DNA of 64,000 bases. Origin: SIG440 sp045646865. GTDB taxonomy: Bacteria > Bacillota > Clostridia > Monoglobales > Monoglobaceae. The stretch spans positions 1-64,000 of the forward strand of contig JAZRLM010000002.1 of the NCBI GenBank assembly GCA_045646865.1, in the 5' to 3' direction. Every line of letters begins with the position of its first letter. Position 1 is the stretch's first letter. This document shows, piece after piece, positions 8,172 through 18,049 of this stretch. The position numbers and the translations under genes were made by a program. A model generated the notes under the pieces. That model worked only from the letters and a program-made list of their open reading frames with translations, had not been told where the DNA came from and made no database searches.

Positions 8172-9047
8172 ATGAAATCATTTTCTAAACTGACAAAGGA
8201 AGCACTTTGCCGCACAGACTGCGGTGAGCTTTGCTGTTGCGAGGCAGAGATGATGGGTATTCTTATGTTTGCAGGCAAATTTAAGGGCAATCAGGTAAGA
8301 GTGTCCCTTGAAAGCCGCGAAACGATTGAAAGATTCGGGATGCTTGTTAAAAGATGTCTTGATGTGGATATTGTTATTGAAAGCCTTAAAAGCAGTTTCT
8401 TTTGTATATTGAGTGATAAAAGAATTCTGTCAAAGATAATTGAATATGAGAGTTCTGTGTTGGAAATTTCGGAAACTGTTGCGCAAAGAGAATGTTGCCG
8501 TGGAGCTTTTTTACGTGGGGCATACCTTGGCGGCGGAACAATGACAGACCCTCAAAAAACATATAATATGGAAATGGTCACATACAGCAAAAAAATTCAC
8601 GACCAGTTCAAAAAACTTTTGCAGGAAATGGGTCTTGCTTTAAACAGTTTAGTTAAAAAGAACAGTTTTGTGCTTTACACAAAAAATAGCGACATAATAT
8701 GTGATGCTCTTGCCTATATGGGGGCTTTCGGGTCGCAGATGGAGATTTTAAATATAAAAATTGAACGTGAGGTCAGAAGCAACCTGACCCGGACCTCAAA
8801 TGGCGAAACCGCAAATATGGACAAGGTGATTGAGGCGTCAAGCAGACATATGACTGCAATTGCAAAAATTGAGGAAAGAATGGGTCTTGATAATCTTCCT
8901 GATGAATTACGTGAGATTGCTGTTATGCGAAAGGAAAACAAGGATTTAAGCCTTGTGGAGCTTGGTAAAATATTTACACCGCCTTTGTCAAAGTCAGGCG
9001 TAAACCACAGACTTAAAAAACTTCTGGATATTGCAGAAAAACTTTGA
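8172..9047 (+). CDS. whiA: DNA-binding protein WhiA
   Basis: WhiA combines an N-terminal LAGLIDADG-like fold without nuclease activity and a C-terminal helix-turn-helix. In Firmicutes it affects division and chromosome segregation; in actinobacteria it controls sporulation. The N-terminal segment CCRGAFLRGAYLGGGTM and the C-terminal helix-turn-helix LGKIFTPPLSKSGVNHRLKKL are characteristic. Length (291) is standard. An AGAAGGGAGA ribosome site precedes the ATG. The usual partners rapZ and yvcK (gluconeogenesis factor) are not between murB and whiA here. Confidence 0.95.
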   Translation: MKSFSKLTKEALCRTDCGELCCCEAEMMGILMFAGKFKGNQVRVSLESRETIERFGMLVKRCLDVDIVIESLKSSFFCILSDKRILSKIIEYESSVLEISETVAQRECCRGAFLRGAYLGGGTMTDPQKTYNMEMVTYSKKIHDQFKKLLQEMGLALNSLVKKNSFVLYTKNSDIICDALAYMGAFGSQMEILNIKIEREVRSNLTRTSNGETANMDKVIEASSRHMTAIAKIEERMGLDNLPDELREIAVMRKENKDLSLVELGKIFTPPLSKSGVNHRLKKLLDIAEKL

Positions 9048-9073
9048 AATAACGAAAGAATAGGTACGAAAAT

Positions 9074-12000
9074 ATGGCATTTGCACATTTACATACACAT
9101 ACCGCCTTCAGCCTTCTTGACGGCGAAGGTACAATAAAGAAAATTCTTGACCGAGCAAAAGAGCTTGGACAGACTTCTATGGCAATCACCGACCACGGCT
9201 GTATGTTTGGCGTTATTGACTTTTATGAATATGCAAAAAGCATTGGTATAAAACCTGTTTTGGGGTGCGAGGTTTATGTTGCTGCTCGCGGAAGGCAGGA
9301 CAAAATTCACGAACTTGATGCGTTAAGCTCACACCTTATTCTGCTTGCAAAGAATAACGAAGGCTACAAAAATCTGATGAATATTGTTTCAATCGGGTAC
9401 GTTGACGGCTTTTATTATAAACCCCGTATAGATATGGAGGTTCTCCGTCAGAACAGCGAGGGTATAATTGCCCTTAGTGCCTGTATGATTGGCGTTCTTT
9501 CTAAAAAGATTTTAAACGGTGATTATGACGGTGCAAAGTGTTCTGCACTTGAGTTTATTGATATATTCGGAAAAGAAAATTATTTTATAGAAATTCAGGA
9601 TCACGGCATATTTGAACAAAAGATGCTCAATCGTGAGCTTATCCGTCTTGCCCGTGAGCTTGATTTGGGGATTGTGGCAACCAACGATATACATTATGTA
9701 AGGCGCGAGGATGCAGAGTTTCAGGATATCCTGATGTGTATTCAGATGGGCAAAACTGTTACAGACGAAGACAGAATGAAAATGACCACTCAGGAGATGT
9801 TTGTAAAGTCTGAGGATGAGATGAAGGATCTTTTTGCCTACATTCCTGAAGCACTTGAAAACACCCAAAGAATCGCGGATATGTGTAATGTGGAAATTGA
9901 ATTCGGCAAGCTGCATCTTCCTGAGTTTGCCCTCCCCGAAGGGTATACATCACCGCAGTATTTGCGTGAGCTGTGCTTTAAAGGTTTTGAAAAAAGGTAT
10001 CCTGATGCAGATGATACCCTGCGGGAAAGACTTGAATATGAACTAAGTACCATTGAGACAATGGGTTATGTAGATTACTTCCTTATCGTATGGGATTTTA
10101 TTCACTTTGCCCGTGAGAACGGTATTATGGTAGGCCCCGGCCGCGGAAGTGCCGCAGGAAGTATAGTTTCATATTGTCTTGAAATTACTAACATTGACCC
10201 TATAAAGTACGAACTGATTTTTGAAAGATTTCTCAACCCCGAACGTGTAACAATGCCCGATATTGATATTGACTTTTGTTACGAACGTCGCGGCGAGGTA
10301 ATTGACTATGTAAATAAAAAGTACGGAAAAGACAGGGTTGCCCAGATTGTCACATTTGGTACAATGGCGGCAAAGCTTGCAATCCGCGATACGGGCAGAG
10401 CACTTGATATGCCATATAGCTTTGTTGACAGCGTGGCAAAGCAAATACCCAATGAACTGAATATAACAATCAAGGGTGCACTTGAAGAAAATAAACAGCT
10501 TAAATTTATGTATGATACCGACCCTCAGGTTAAGAGGTTGATTGATATATCTTCCGAATTTGAAGGTCTGCCAAGACACACATCAACCCACGCTGCAGGT
10601 GTGGTTATTACCCGTGAGCCGGTGCAGACATATGTTCCGCTTTCAAGGAATGATGATGTTATAACAACCCAGTTTACAATGACAACCATTGAACGTCTGG
10701 GACTATTAAAGATGGATTTCCTTGGTCTGCGTACACTTACGGTAATTCGTGATGCGGTAAACAATATAAAGCTGACCCATGGAATTGATGTAAATATGGA
10801 CAACGTTGATATGACCGACCCTGAAACCTTTGCGCTTATCTCAAAAGGCGATACTGACGGCGTGTTCCAGCTTGAAAGCGGCGGCATGAAAGAGTTTATG
10901 AAGGAACTTCGCCCCAATTCGATTGAAGATATAATTGCGGGAATTTCCCTTTACCGACCGGGCCCGATGGATTCAATTCCACAGTATATTGCCAATAAAA
11001 ACAATGGCAGTATCAAATATAAGCACACAATGCTTGAACCAATACTCAATGTAACCTATGGCTGTATTGTGTATCAGGAGCAGGTTATGCAGATAGTGCG
11101 GGAGCTTGGGGGATATTCCCTTGGTCGTGCCGATTTGGTACGCCGTGCAATGTCAAAAAAGAAAACCGATGTAATGGAACAGGAGCGCAAAAACTTTGTC
11201 TACGGTATAAAAAACGAAGCAGGCGAGGTTGAGGTTGAAGGTGCAATTAGCCGTGGTATTGACGAGCAGACTGCGGTTTCAATCTTTGACGAAATGATGG
11301 ATTTTGCAAAGTATGCCTTCAATAAATCCCACGCGGCGGCGTATGCATTTGTGTCGTATCAGACGGCTTGGCTTAAATGCCATTATCCAACGGAATTCTA
11401 TGCGGCGCTTCTTACAAGTGTTCTTGGCAACTCAACCAAAATTACCAAGCATATCAACGAGGCAAAGAAACGTGGAATAAAACTGCTGCCCCCAGATATA
11501 AACAAGAGCTTTACCAGCTTTGTTCCTGAAGGCAGAGATATACGTTTTGGTCTTGCGGCAATTAAAAATGTCGGCTCGGCATTTATTGACGATATGGCAA
11601 AGGAACGTGCTGAAAACGGCGAGTTTGCATCCTTCCGTGAATTCTGCAAACGAATGGCGTCTAAAAAACTGAATAAACGTCTTGTTGAGTCGCTGATAAA
11701 GAGTGGTGCGTTTGACAGCCTTGACCTTCACCGTTCGGTACTTCTCAGCGTTTATGAAAGTGTTATTGACTCTGCTGTTCGTGAACAGAAAAATGCGGTT
11801 GAGGGTCAGCTTGATTTTTTCAGCTTGTTTGAGGAAGAGGAGGTTGTGGCAAAAGACGATTTCCCCGTTTTTGCCGAGATGCCAAAGCGCGACCTGCTTA
11901 ATGCCGAAAAGGAATATATGGGTGTGTATGTATCGGGTCATCCCCTTGACGGTCTTGAGGATATTATTAACCGCAATTCCAGCACCAATGTCCTTGAAAT

Positions 12001-12517
12001 TACCGAAAACGAAGACGGCAAGTTTGAATCGGATATGAAGGTAAAAATCGGCGGAATGATTTCCAAGCGCCGCGAACAGCTTACCAAACGCGGCGACCTT
12101 ATGCTGTATATAACCTTTGAAGACCTGACGGGAGAGATAGAGGTTATTGTATTCCCGTCACAGGTGAGAAGGTTTGATGCCGTTCTTCAGGAAGAAAATA
12201 TTTGCCTTCTTAAAGGCAACCTTGATATTCAGGAAGAAAGACTGCCTAAAATCAGACTGGAGGAAATAGAACTCCTTGACACTTCGGTTCTTGATTTTAA
12301 AAAGCTGTACCTTAAATTAAAGTCTGACGAAAAGGAAAAGTTAGACAGGGTTAAAAATATATTGAGCGGTGAGAATGGTTCTGTTCCTGTTCTGATTTAT
12401 TACGAGGATACCAAGGAAACCCTGCAGGCACCAAAGTCAATGTGGATTAAAAATGACAAATGTATTCCTGCACTTGTTGGAGTTCTGGGCGAGGACTCAG
12501 TTAAAAAAGTAAAATAA
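9074..12517 (+). CDS. dnaE: DNA polymerase III alpha subunit
   Basis: This 1147-residue protein is a DnaE-type replicative polymerase. The N-terminal PHP domain starts HLHTHTAFSLLDGEG. The palm carries PDIDIDF with catalytic aspartates near residue 395, preceded by VGPGRGSAAGS. The tandem helix-hairpin-helix region and the C-terminal OB fold (GGMISKRREQLTKRGDLMLY, then LTGEIEVIVFP) follow. No internal 3'-5' exonuclease insertion is seen, so it is DnaE and not PolC. It starts 26 bases after whiA. In Firmicutes DnaE usually extends primers while PolC does bulk synthesis; PolC is not in this window. Confidence 0.96.
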   Translation: MAFAHLHTHTAFSLLDGEGTIKKILDRAKELGQTSMAITDHGCMFGVIDFYEYAKSIGIKPVLGCEVYVAARGRQDKIHELDALSSHLILLAKNNEGYKNLMNIVSIGYVDGFYYKPRIDMEVLRQNSEGIIALSACMIGVLSKKILNGDYDGAKCSALEFIDIFGKENYFIEIQDHGIFEQKMLNRELIRLARELDLGIVATNDIHYVRREDAEFQDILMCIQMGKTVTDEDRMKMTTQEMFVKSEDEMKDLFAYIPEALENTQRIADMCNVEIEFGKLHLPEFALPEGYTSPQYLRELCFKGFEKRYPDADDTLRERLEYELSTIETMGYVDYFLIVWDFIHFARENGIMVGPGRGSAAGSIVSYCLEITNIDPIKYELIFERFLNPERVTMPDIDIDFCYERRGEVIDYVNKKYGKDRVAQIVTFGTMAAKLAIRDTGRALDMPYSFVDSVAKQIPNELNITIKGALEENKQLKFMYDTDPQVKRLIDISSEFEGLPRHTSTHAAGVVITREPVQTYVPLSRNDDVITTQFTMTTIERLGLLKMDFLGLRTLTVIRDAVNNIKLTHGIDVNMDNVDMTDPETFALISKGDTDGVFQLESGGMKEFMKELRPNSIEDIIAGISLYRPGPMDSIPQYIANKNNGSIKYKHTMLEPILNVTYGCIVYQEQVMQIVRELGGYSLGRADLVRRAMSKKKTDVMEQERKNFVYGIKNEAGEVEVEGAISRGIDEQTAVSIFDEMMDFAKYAFNKSHAAAYAFVSYQTAWLKCHYPTEFYAALLTSVLGNSTKITKHINEAKKRGIKLLPPDINKSFTSFVPEGRDIRFGLAAIKNVGSAFIDDMAKERAENGEFASFREFCKRMASKKLNKRLVESLIKSGAFDSLDLHRSVLLSVYESVIDSAVREQKNAVEGQLDFFSLFEEEEVVAKDDFPVFAEMPKRDLLNAEKEYMGVYVSGHPLDGLEDIINRNSSTNVLEITENEDGKFESDMKVKIGGMISKRREQLTKRGDLMLYITFEDLTGEIEVIVFPSQVRRFDAVLQEENICLLKGNLDIQEERLPKIRLEEIELLDTSVLDFKKLYLKLKSDEKEKLDRVKNILSGENGSVPVLIYYEDTKETLQAPKSMWIKNDKCIPALVGVLGEDSVKKVK

Positions 12518-12534
12518 CCGGAGGTCAGATAGCC

Positions 12535-13698
12535 TTGACAAAATATTTAATTAAAAAATTAACGGCAAACGGCGATGTCGCATCTGCCCAGGTGCGCACC
12601 AAAGTCTGTATGACAGCAGGCATAATGGGGTTTATATGCAACCTTGTGTTGTTTGTTCTTAAATTCCTGATAGGCGTTACTATGCGAAGTATCGCAATTA
12701 TATCGGATGCATTTAACAACCTTTCTGATACGGGTTCGTCGGTTGTGACCATTATCGGTGCAAAACTCAGCCGCAAAAAGCCTGACAAGGAGCATCCCTT
12801 CGGTCACGGCAGATACGAATATATTTCGTCACTGATTGTGTCATTTATTATAATATTAGTGGGTGTTGAGCTTTTTAAAGGCTCGGTGCAAAAGATTTTC
12901 AATCCTGAAAACATTGTGATGTCACCGTGGCTTGTGGGCTTTTTGTGCCTGTCGTTGCCTATAAAGTTTTGGATGTACCGCTTTAACCGTGCCATGGGCA
13001 AGACGGTTAATTCAAGTTCAGTTCTGGCAACGGCAAAAGACAGCCTGAATGATGTTGTGGCAACAGGTGCGGTTATTCTAACCTCGGTTGTGGGCAAGTT
13101 TATTGATTTTCCGCCCCTTGACGGCATTGTGGGTACTGTGGTTTCGCTGATGATTATTTATTCAGGTTTTGGTATCACAATGGATACAATCGGTCTTTTG
13201 CTTGGCACAACTCCTGACCCTGAGCTCAGCAAGTATATACGCACTATGGTAATGGAGGCAGAGGGTGTTGTGGGTGTTCACGACCTGATTGTTCACGATT
13301 ACGGCCCCGGCAGAGTTCTTGCATCCGTTCACGCAGAAGTCCCCGATAACTGTAATGTGGTTGAAATTCACGAGGTGATTGATGCTTTAGAGCATAAAAT
13401 AAATGACGAGCTTGGTATCCATATTGTAATCCATATGGACCCCATTTCGGTAAATTGCGAATACACAGCCGAAACAAAACTTCGTGTTCAGGAAATCATA
13501 AAATCCATTGACGGGAGAATGAATATCCACGATTTCCGTATGGTTGACGGAAATAACAATATTAATCTGATTTTTGATATCGAGGTGCCGGCTGATTTCG
13601 GTGATACAGAGGCATTAAAGGCAGAGGTAGGCAGAAGGCTTGCGGAGCTTGACAGCAGATTTAATGCTGTTATTGACATCGACACATTGTTTTGCTAA
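12535..13698 (+). CDS. Cation diffusion facilitator (CDF) family transporter
   Basis: The product is a metal/proton antiporter of the CDF family, 387 residues with six predicted helices and a cytosolic C-terminal metal-binding domain. The metal-site motifs appear as SDAFNNLSD in helix 2, HPFGHGRYEY in the following loop, and TAKDSLNDV in helix 5. The C-terminal region is longer than in FieF, with an extra stretch after about residue 300 (NCEYTAETKLRVQEI). Start is a TTG with CCGGAGG ten bases upstream. It follows dnaE by 17 bases. Zn, Fe or Mn are possible substrates; the NNLSD form fits Mn/Zn-type members best, which is inference. Confidence 0.88.
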   Translation: MTKYLIKKLTANGDVASAQVRTKVCMTAGIMGFICNLVLFVLKFLIGVTMRSIAIISDAFNNLSDTGSSVVTIIGAKLSRKKPDKEHPFGHGRYEYISSLIVSFIIILVGVELFKGSVQKIFNPENIVMSPWLVGFLCLSLPIKFWMYRFNRAMGKTVNSSSVLATAKDSLNDVVATGAVILTSVVGKFIDFPPLDGIVGTVVSLMIIYSGFGITMDTIGLLLGTTPDPELSKYIRTMVMEAEGVVGVHDLIVHDYGPGRVLASVHAEVPDNCNVVEIHEVIDALEHKINDELGIHIVIHMDPISVNCEYTAETKLRVQEIIKSIDGRMNIHDFRMVDGNNNINLIFDIEVPADFGDTEALKAEVGRRLAELDSRFNAVIDIDTLFC

Positions 13699-13739
13699 TA
13701 AAAAGTAACAAATATTGGACATAATGTTACATAAAATAC

Positions 13740-13768
13740 TTGCAAAATTGCCAAAAACATAGTATAAT
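13740..13768 (+). promoter_or_regulatory. Sigma-A promoter of hpf
   Basis: TTGCAA (13740-13745), 17-base spacer, TATAAT (13763-13768), 60 bases upstream of the hpf ATG. Confidence 0.75.
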
Positions 13769-13827
13769 TATTATAGGAAAATACAAAATGTGTTTTCTGT
13801 AAGATTATCGGAACGGAGGCAAGAAGT

Positions 13828-14364
13828 ATGAAGTATAACGTAATTTGCAAAAAAGTGGAATTGTCTGACAGCAGAAAAGAAAAATTGTTGAGCAAGATAA
13901 AAAAACTTGACAAATTCTTTGATGCAGATTTGGAATGTAAAATCCTGATTGCAGAGCAGAAAAACGAAATTGTTATGGAAATTACATTCGTAAACAAAGG
14001 CTTTGTTTTCAGAGCAGAGGCACGAAATAAAGATCTTCTGATTGCCGCTGATGACTGCCTGGCAAAGCTTGACAGACAAATCAGAAAAAACAAGACAAAA
14101 CTTGCAAAACACTTGCGCCAACCCGGCATAGAGGATTATGCATCAGTTGTTGAAACCGTTGAAGATGTTATCGACGAGGACAAGGAATTTAGTATTATAA
14201 GGAAAAAGAAGATTGAATCCAAGCCTATGGCCGCCGAGGAAGCAGTTCTTCAGATGAATATGCTTGACCATGATTTCTTTATTTTCCGTCAGGCTGAAAC
14301 AATGAAGCTTGAAATTGTTTACAAACGTAAAGACGGTGACTATGGCCTGATTGAAGTTGAATAA
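13828..14364 (+). CDS. hpf: Long-form ribosome hibernation promoting factor
   Basis: At 178 residues this is the long form of HPF, which binds the decoding region of 30S subunits and dimerises 70S ribosomes into 100S particles in stationary phase. The N-terminal ribosome-binding domain runs to about residue 95 (LSDSRKEKLLSKIKKLDKFF). A linker is followed by the C-terminal dimerisation domain at about 128-178 (PMAAEEAVLQMNMLDHDFF, then YKRKDGDYGLIEVE). It has its own promoter and terminator. Confidence 0.95.
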   Translation: MKYNVICKKVELSDSRKEKLLSKIKKLDKFFDADLECKILIAEQKNEIVMEITFVNKGFVFRAEARNKDLLIAADDCLAKLDRQIRKNKTKLAKHLRQPGIEDYASVVETVEDVIDEDKEFSIIRKKKIESKPMAAEEAVLQMNMLDHDFFIFRQAETMKLEIVYKRKDGDYGLIEVE

Positions 14365-14386
14365 TAAAAAATAGTATAGACTTAAG

Positions 14387-14414
14387 GCCTTGCAAAACTT
14401 CGGTTTTGCAAGGC
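14387..14414 (+). terminator. Hairpin with UUCG loop after hpf
   Basis: A perfect 12-base stem GCCTTGCAAAAC (14387-14398) closes on a TTCG tetraloop with GTTTTGCAAGGC (14403-14414). There is only a short TGTT after it, so it may be a weak terminator or an RNA-stability element. Confidence 0.65.
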
Positions 14415-14454
14415 TGTTAAAATGTATAAGAGAAATTTGCTTAGGGTGACAAAA

Positions 14455-15600
14455 ATGCTTAGAAAAAATATGAAAAAATTTATTGCGGTTTTATCCGTTA
14501 TTCTGATTTTATCAGGATGCAAAAAAACACCGCCACAGGAGGTTGTTCCTGCATTTACCGAAACGGTAAACGAAACAATCACCATTATGGCACTTGGCGA
14601 CAATTTGCTTCATATGCCGGTGATTAACAGTGGCAAAAAAGCAGACGGAACATACGACTATACCCATCTTTTTGATAAGTTGCAGCCTGAAATCCGTGAA
14701 AGTGATATATCGGTTATAGGTCAGGAAACCGTTTTTGCCGGCAAGGAATTGGGTTATTCGGGTTATCCGCTTTTTAATTCGCCCTCGGATATGGGCAAGA
14801 CCTTGGTGAACGAGGGATTTGATGTTGTTCTTCACGCATCAAACCACGTTATGGACAAGCTGGCACCGGGCATTGAAAATACTCTGGCATTCTGGGCAAA
14901 CTACCCTGAGGTGACTGTTCTCGGAATTAACGAGAGTGATATTGATAAGTGCATAGTTGACATTAAAGAGGTAAAGGGCGCAAAAATTGCAATGCTTAAC
15001 TATACCTACGGAACAAACGGAATTAATGTTCCGGCAGATAAGGAGTATCTGGTTAATCTGATTGATGAGGAGAAAATTCATGACGATGTCCGTTATGCCG
15101 AAGACAATGCCGACTTCACCATTGTCTTTATGCATTGGGGTACGGAATATTCCGTAACACCCGACCAACAGCAAAAGGATTTGGCTGAAAAGATGTGCCA
15201 ATGGGGTGTTGATTTGATTATCGGTTCACACCCACATGTTATTGAGCCTGTTGAGTGGATAACAAGCGAAAACGGCAACGAAATGCTTGTGTATTATTCT
15301 CTTGGCAACTTTGTATCTCGTCAGCTTGAGGCTCGCAACCTTCTTGGGGGTGTTGCAAATGTTTCTCTTAACTACGACGGCGAAAAGGTCGTGATTTCGG
15401 ACTATTCGTTTATGCCCATTGTCACACATTATGACACAACCTACACACAGTTTGATGTTTATCCTTTAAAGGAATATTCAAATGATTTTGCTGTGGGCCA
15501 CGGCATTGCCTCCCATGACGGAGCAGTCAGCGTGGAGCGGTTCCGCAATATGGTTGACGAAACCTTTGAGGGCTATGATGTAAGTATTTTAGATTTTTGA
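14455..15600 (+). CDS. CapA family lipoprotein (metallophosphatase-like)
   Basis: This 381-residue protein has a lipoprotein signal (VILILSGC, Cys about 22) and a CapA/PGA_cap domain of the calcineurin-like metallophosphatase fold. Motifs are MALGDNLLH, GQETVFAG, HASNHVMD, FMHWGTEY and IGSHPHVIEP, a plausible set of metal ligands. CapA takes part in poly-gamma-glutamate export, but many clostridial homologues stand alone, as here, so a role in capsule is not shown. The ATG at 14455 follows AGGGTG by six bases and removes a non-signal N-terminus that would result from 14422. It abuts the next gene. Confidence 0.88.
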   Translation: MLRKNMKKFIAVLSVILILSGCKKTPPQEVVPAFTETVNETITIMALGDNLLHMPVINSGKKADGTYDYTHLFDKLQPEIRESDISVIGQETVFAGKELGYSGYPLFNSPSDMGKTLVNEGFDVVLHASNHVMDKLAPGIENTLAFWANYPEVTVLGINESDIDKCIVDIKEVKGAKIAMLNYTYGTNGINVPADKEYLVNLIDEEKIHDDVRYAEDNADFTIVFMHWGTEYSVTPDQQQKDLAEKMCQWGVDLIIGSHPHVIEPVEWITSENGNEMLVYYSLGNFVSRQLEARNLLGGVANVSLNYDGEKVVISDYSFMPIVTHYDTTYTQFDVYPLKEYSNDFAVGHGIASHDGAVSVERFRNMVDETFEGYDVSILDF

Positions 15601-15617
15601 TGCGAGGAGGTTATACA

Positions 15618-17237
15618 ATGAAAAGGATATTAGTGTTATTTTTGACAATAACAATTATGTTCGCTATGTCAGAGGCGGCCTTAGCTGCAAATGGAGATAT
15701 TGCAGGGCGTATATATTCAACAGATATTCGTGCATTTATAAACGGCGTTGAGGTTAAGTCCTATAACATAGGCGGTAAAACCGCCGTAGTTATTGAGGAT
15801 GTGCTGAATGAAAAATCACATCAGTATATATATGATGATTCTTTGCGTACATTAAAGTTTTTTTCATTGGCACCGTCTTATCTTGTTGAAGAAAAAGCAG
15901 AGAACAAAACTGTGCCGGGCAAAGTTATAGGAAACATATACGAAACAGATATCAAAACATCTGTTTATGATGTTGTTGTTCCTACATACAACATTGGCGG
16001 AAAAACTGCAGTCGCAATAGAAGATTTAGGCTACGACAAAGCTTTTTCGCCTATTGGCGGAAGATATGTATGGGACGAAACAGACCGCACAATAAGTCTT
16101 GAGTTTTTGTATGGAAGTCCAAAAGCTATCTCGAATGATAAGAATATAATTATAACAGCAAATGAGGATATGACCGAAATGACTGCCACCTTTGAGGAAG
16201 TATTTCATTGCGGTGGTTATCAAGAGCACTTTAAATTTCCCGATTATGTAACGGATAATACAGAAATTGAAGTTGTATTGCCTATAAAAGCAGAAGATGA
16301 AGTAATAGGCTATTATTTCCGCAGACCGTCAAAGGATTATAAATTTACTGCATTTACATATTATTATCCTGAAAAGGTTAAGGAAGCCGAGAAAACTTAT
16401 ACACCAGATCCGCACAAGACAAGAGAAGATATTATTTCGCATTTTTTAAACTATCATTGTGTAGGAGGACCAAGAGAACGCTTTGATACAGATAATTATT
16501 CCTTTATCTTTATATCGGTGGCAGGAACATCATGGACATCATATAACCTTCTTCAAGCTTATGATGACGGAACATATATAGATTACAGCGACGAAATTCG
16601 TATGCAAAATCGTTCACCGCATAATTTAGTAATTGACAAGGAAAATGAAAAGGTAACATTTAAACACGAGGACCGCTACCATTCCGAGTGGTTTACAAAT
16701 TACGAAATTGATTTAAAAGCAGGTAAAATAAGAGCCTACAACAATCTTGAAACGGACATAGGAACAGGCACGGCAGACGGTCAGCCATCAGAGCCTGAAC
16801 AAACCGAGGCCAGAAACGGACAGTATGAGTACAAGCTTATTTCGGGTGAAGAGCAAAAAATTGTCAAAGGCTTTTATGCACACGAGTATTACTATGCGGA
16901 TATGCTTTCTCTTGCAGAAACTTTTGACTTTTTAAATATTAAATATTCATTTGAAAATGACATCTTAAATATTGATACAAGTGAGGCAAAGTCATTTGGA
17001 GTTGAAAAGACAGACAACAAAACTGATGTTTTGGGTGAAAATCCCATTGACTATCTGTGCGTTGATAAAGTCTTGCTGAATGGCGAAGAAACACAAATAA
17101 CGTATCCATACATAAGCGGACATTTTGACAATGCAAATTATGGTCGGGCCGAAGCAAAACCTTATGTATGTAACGGCAAAGTGTATATAAATGCGAGTTT
17201 CATAAGTTGGCTATATGAGAAGGAGAAAGGTGTTTAA
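15618..17237 (+). CDS. Secreted protein with copper-amine-oxidase-like N-terminal repeats
   Basis: A signal peptide (hydrophobic core LVLFLTITIMFAM, cleavage near AALA-AN) begins this 539-residue protein. Two tandem repeats follow, each with an (I/V)xGxIYxTDI start and the shared core YNIGGKTAVxIED, at about residues 32-80 and 104-155. These resemble the beta-rich copper-amine-oxidase N-terminal-like domain common in clostridial surface proteins. The middle part (about 160-380) is unrecognised. The C-terminus (VLLNGEETQITYPYISGHFD ... YINASFISWLY) looks like another such domain. AGGAGG precedes the ATG. It follows the CapA-like gene closely and is probably extracytoplasmic; function unknown. 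Confidence 0.75.
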   Translation: MKRILVLFLTITIMFAMSEAALAANGDIAGRIYSTDIRAFINGVEVKSYNIGGKTAVVIEDVLNEKSHQYIYDDSLRTLKFFSLAPSYLVEEKAENKTVPGKVIGNIYETDIKTSVYDVVVPTYNIGGKTAVAIEDLGYDKAFSPIGGRYVWDETDRTISLEFLYGSPKAISNDKNIIITANEDMTEMTATFEEVFHCGGYQEHFKFPDYVTDNTEIEVVLPIKAEDEVIGYYFRRPSKDYKFTAFTYYYPEKVKEAEKTYTPDPHKTREDIISHFLNYHCVGGPRERFDTDNYSFIFISVAGTSWTSYNLLQAYDDGTYIDYSDEIRMQNRSPHNLVIDKENEKVTFKHEDRYHSEWFTNYEIDLKAGKIRAYNNLETDIGTGTADGQPSEPEQTEARNGQYEYKLISGEEQKIVKGFYAHEYYYADMLSLAETFDFLNIKYSFENDILNIDTSEAKSFGVEKTDNKTDVLGENPIDYLCVDKVLLNGEETQITYPYISGHFDNANYGRAEAKPYVCNGKVYINASFISWLYEKEKGV

Positions 17238-17259
17238 AAACCTATCTTGTAAAAATTTC

Positions 17260-17290
17260 AGCCCCGTTAAGTTGAACGGGGCTGTTTAAA
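17260..17290. terminator. Bidirectional terminator between convergent genes
   Basis: CAGCCCCGTT (17260-17269) pairs with AACGGGGCTG (17276-17285), with T or A tracts on both sides. Confidence 0.85.
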
Positions 17291-17312
17291 ATTAAGAATA
17301 TTACGGTGAAAA

Positions 17313-17966
17313 TCAGAGAAATTTAGTAACCTCTTTAACAAGTCCTAAAACAGATACCCTTGTGGTTTCGGAGTTCTCAAAGCGTCGTGCAGGGTAATAG
17401 GGGTTAATAGATTCCAACTCAAGCCAGCCGCGACCGTAGTTAAGTTTTTTTACAAAAGCATCTTCACCGTCAACCATAACAACTGCGATTGCACCATTGT
17501 CAACCGAGGACTGCAGGCGCACAAGAATCTGACTACCGTCGTCAATAAGGGGCGACATACTGTCGCCTGATACATTAACCCTAATATATTTTTCGGGGTT
17601 TGCGCCATAGGGGAGGAAGGTAGGTACAAAATCGTCAGGAGTGGAATCAGCAAGTCTGCCAAGACCTGCGGACACACTATTATAAACGGGAATCTGATAA
17701 ACATTGTCATTTTGTTCTATGGTTGCATCAAAATCAAGATTGGGGTTATCCGTGCGGCCCAGCAGATAATCGGACGAAACATCCAAAAGCTCGGTAAGGT
17801 TGGTAACAACACTTACAAGGGGTTCCTGCTTGTTGTTTTCGTATTTTGAAAGGGTACCCTTGCTCATACCGCCTTCAAATCGTCTGTTGTATTTTGCGGC
17901 AAGTTCTTCTAATGTAAGATTTTTTGCCTTTCTGCATTCCTTTAATTTATCTCCGAAATTATACAT
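17313..17966 (-). CDS. LexA/CI-like repressor (XRE helix-turn-helix plus S24 peptidase)
   Basis: The 217-residue protein joins an N-terminal XRE helix-turn-helix (residues 5-70; LTLEELAAKYN, then GGMSKGTLSKYENNKQEP) to a C-terminal S24 domain. The self-cleavage machinery is visible: a candidate Ala-Gly site in NSVSAGLGR, the Ser in VSGDSMSPLI, and the Lys in EDAFVKKL. Such proteins repress until RecA-stimulated autocleavage during DNA damage, or act as prophage CI-type switches. It is divergent from a 44-residue membrane protein, and repeats between them look like its operators. It is not a canonical LexA, which has a winged helix rather than XRE. Confidence 0.9.
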   Translation of the reverse strand: MYNFGDKLKECRKAKNLTLEELAAKYNRRFEGGMSKGTLSKYENNKQEPLVSVVTNLTELLDVSSDYLLGRTDNPNLDFDATIEQNDNVYQIPVYNSVSAGLGRLADSTPDDFVPTFLPYGANPEKYIRVNVSGDSMSPLIDDGSQILVRLQSSVDNGAIAVVMVDGEDAFVKKLNYGRGWLELESINPYYPARRFENSETTRVSVLGLVKEVTKFL

Positions 17967-18007
17967 TATATAAATCTCCTTGAGTAAAAATCCTTTGTTA
18001 TGTTATC

Positions 18008-18036
18008 AGTATACCATACTTTTCGTAAAAAATCAA
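18008..18036 (-). promoter_or_regulatory. Promoter of the S24 repressor gene
   Basis: On the minus strand TTGATT (18036-18031), 17-base spacer, TATACT (18013-18008). Confidence 0.75.
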
Positions 18037-18049
18037 GAAAAATATTTCT

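Noticed and set aside
10169..10579. Long minus-strand frames inside dnaE, groEL and carB
   Set aside because: They are antisense shadows of conserved genes and lack start signals.
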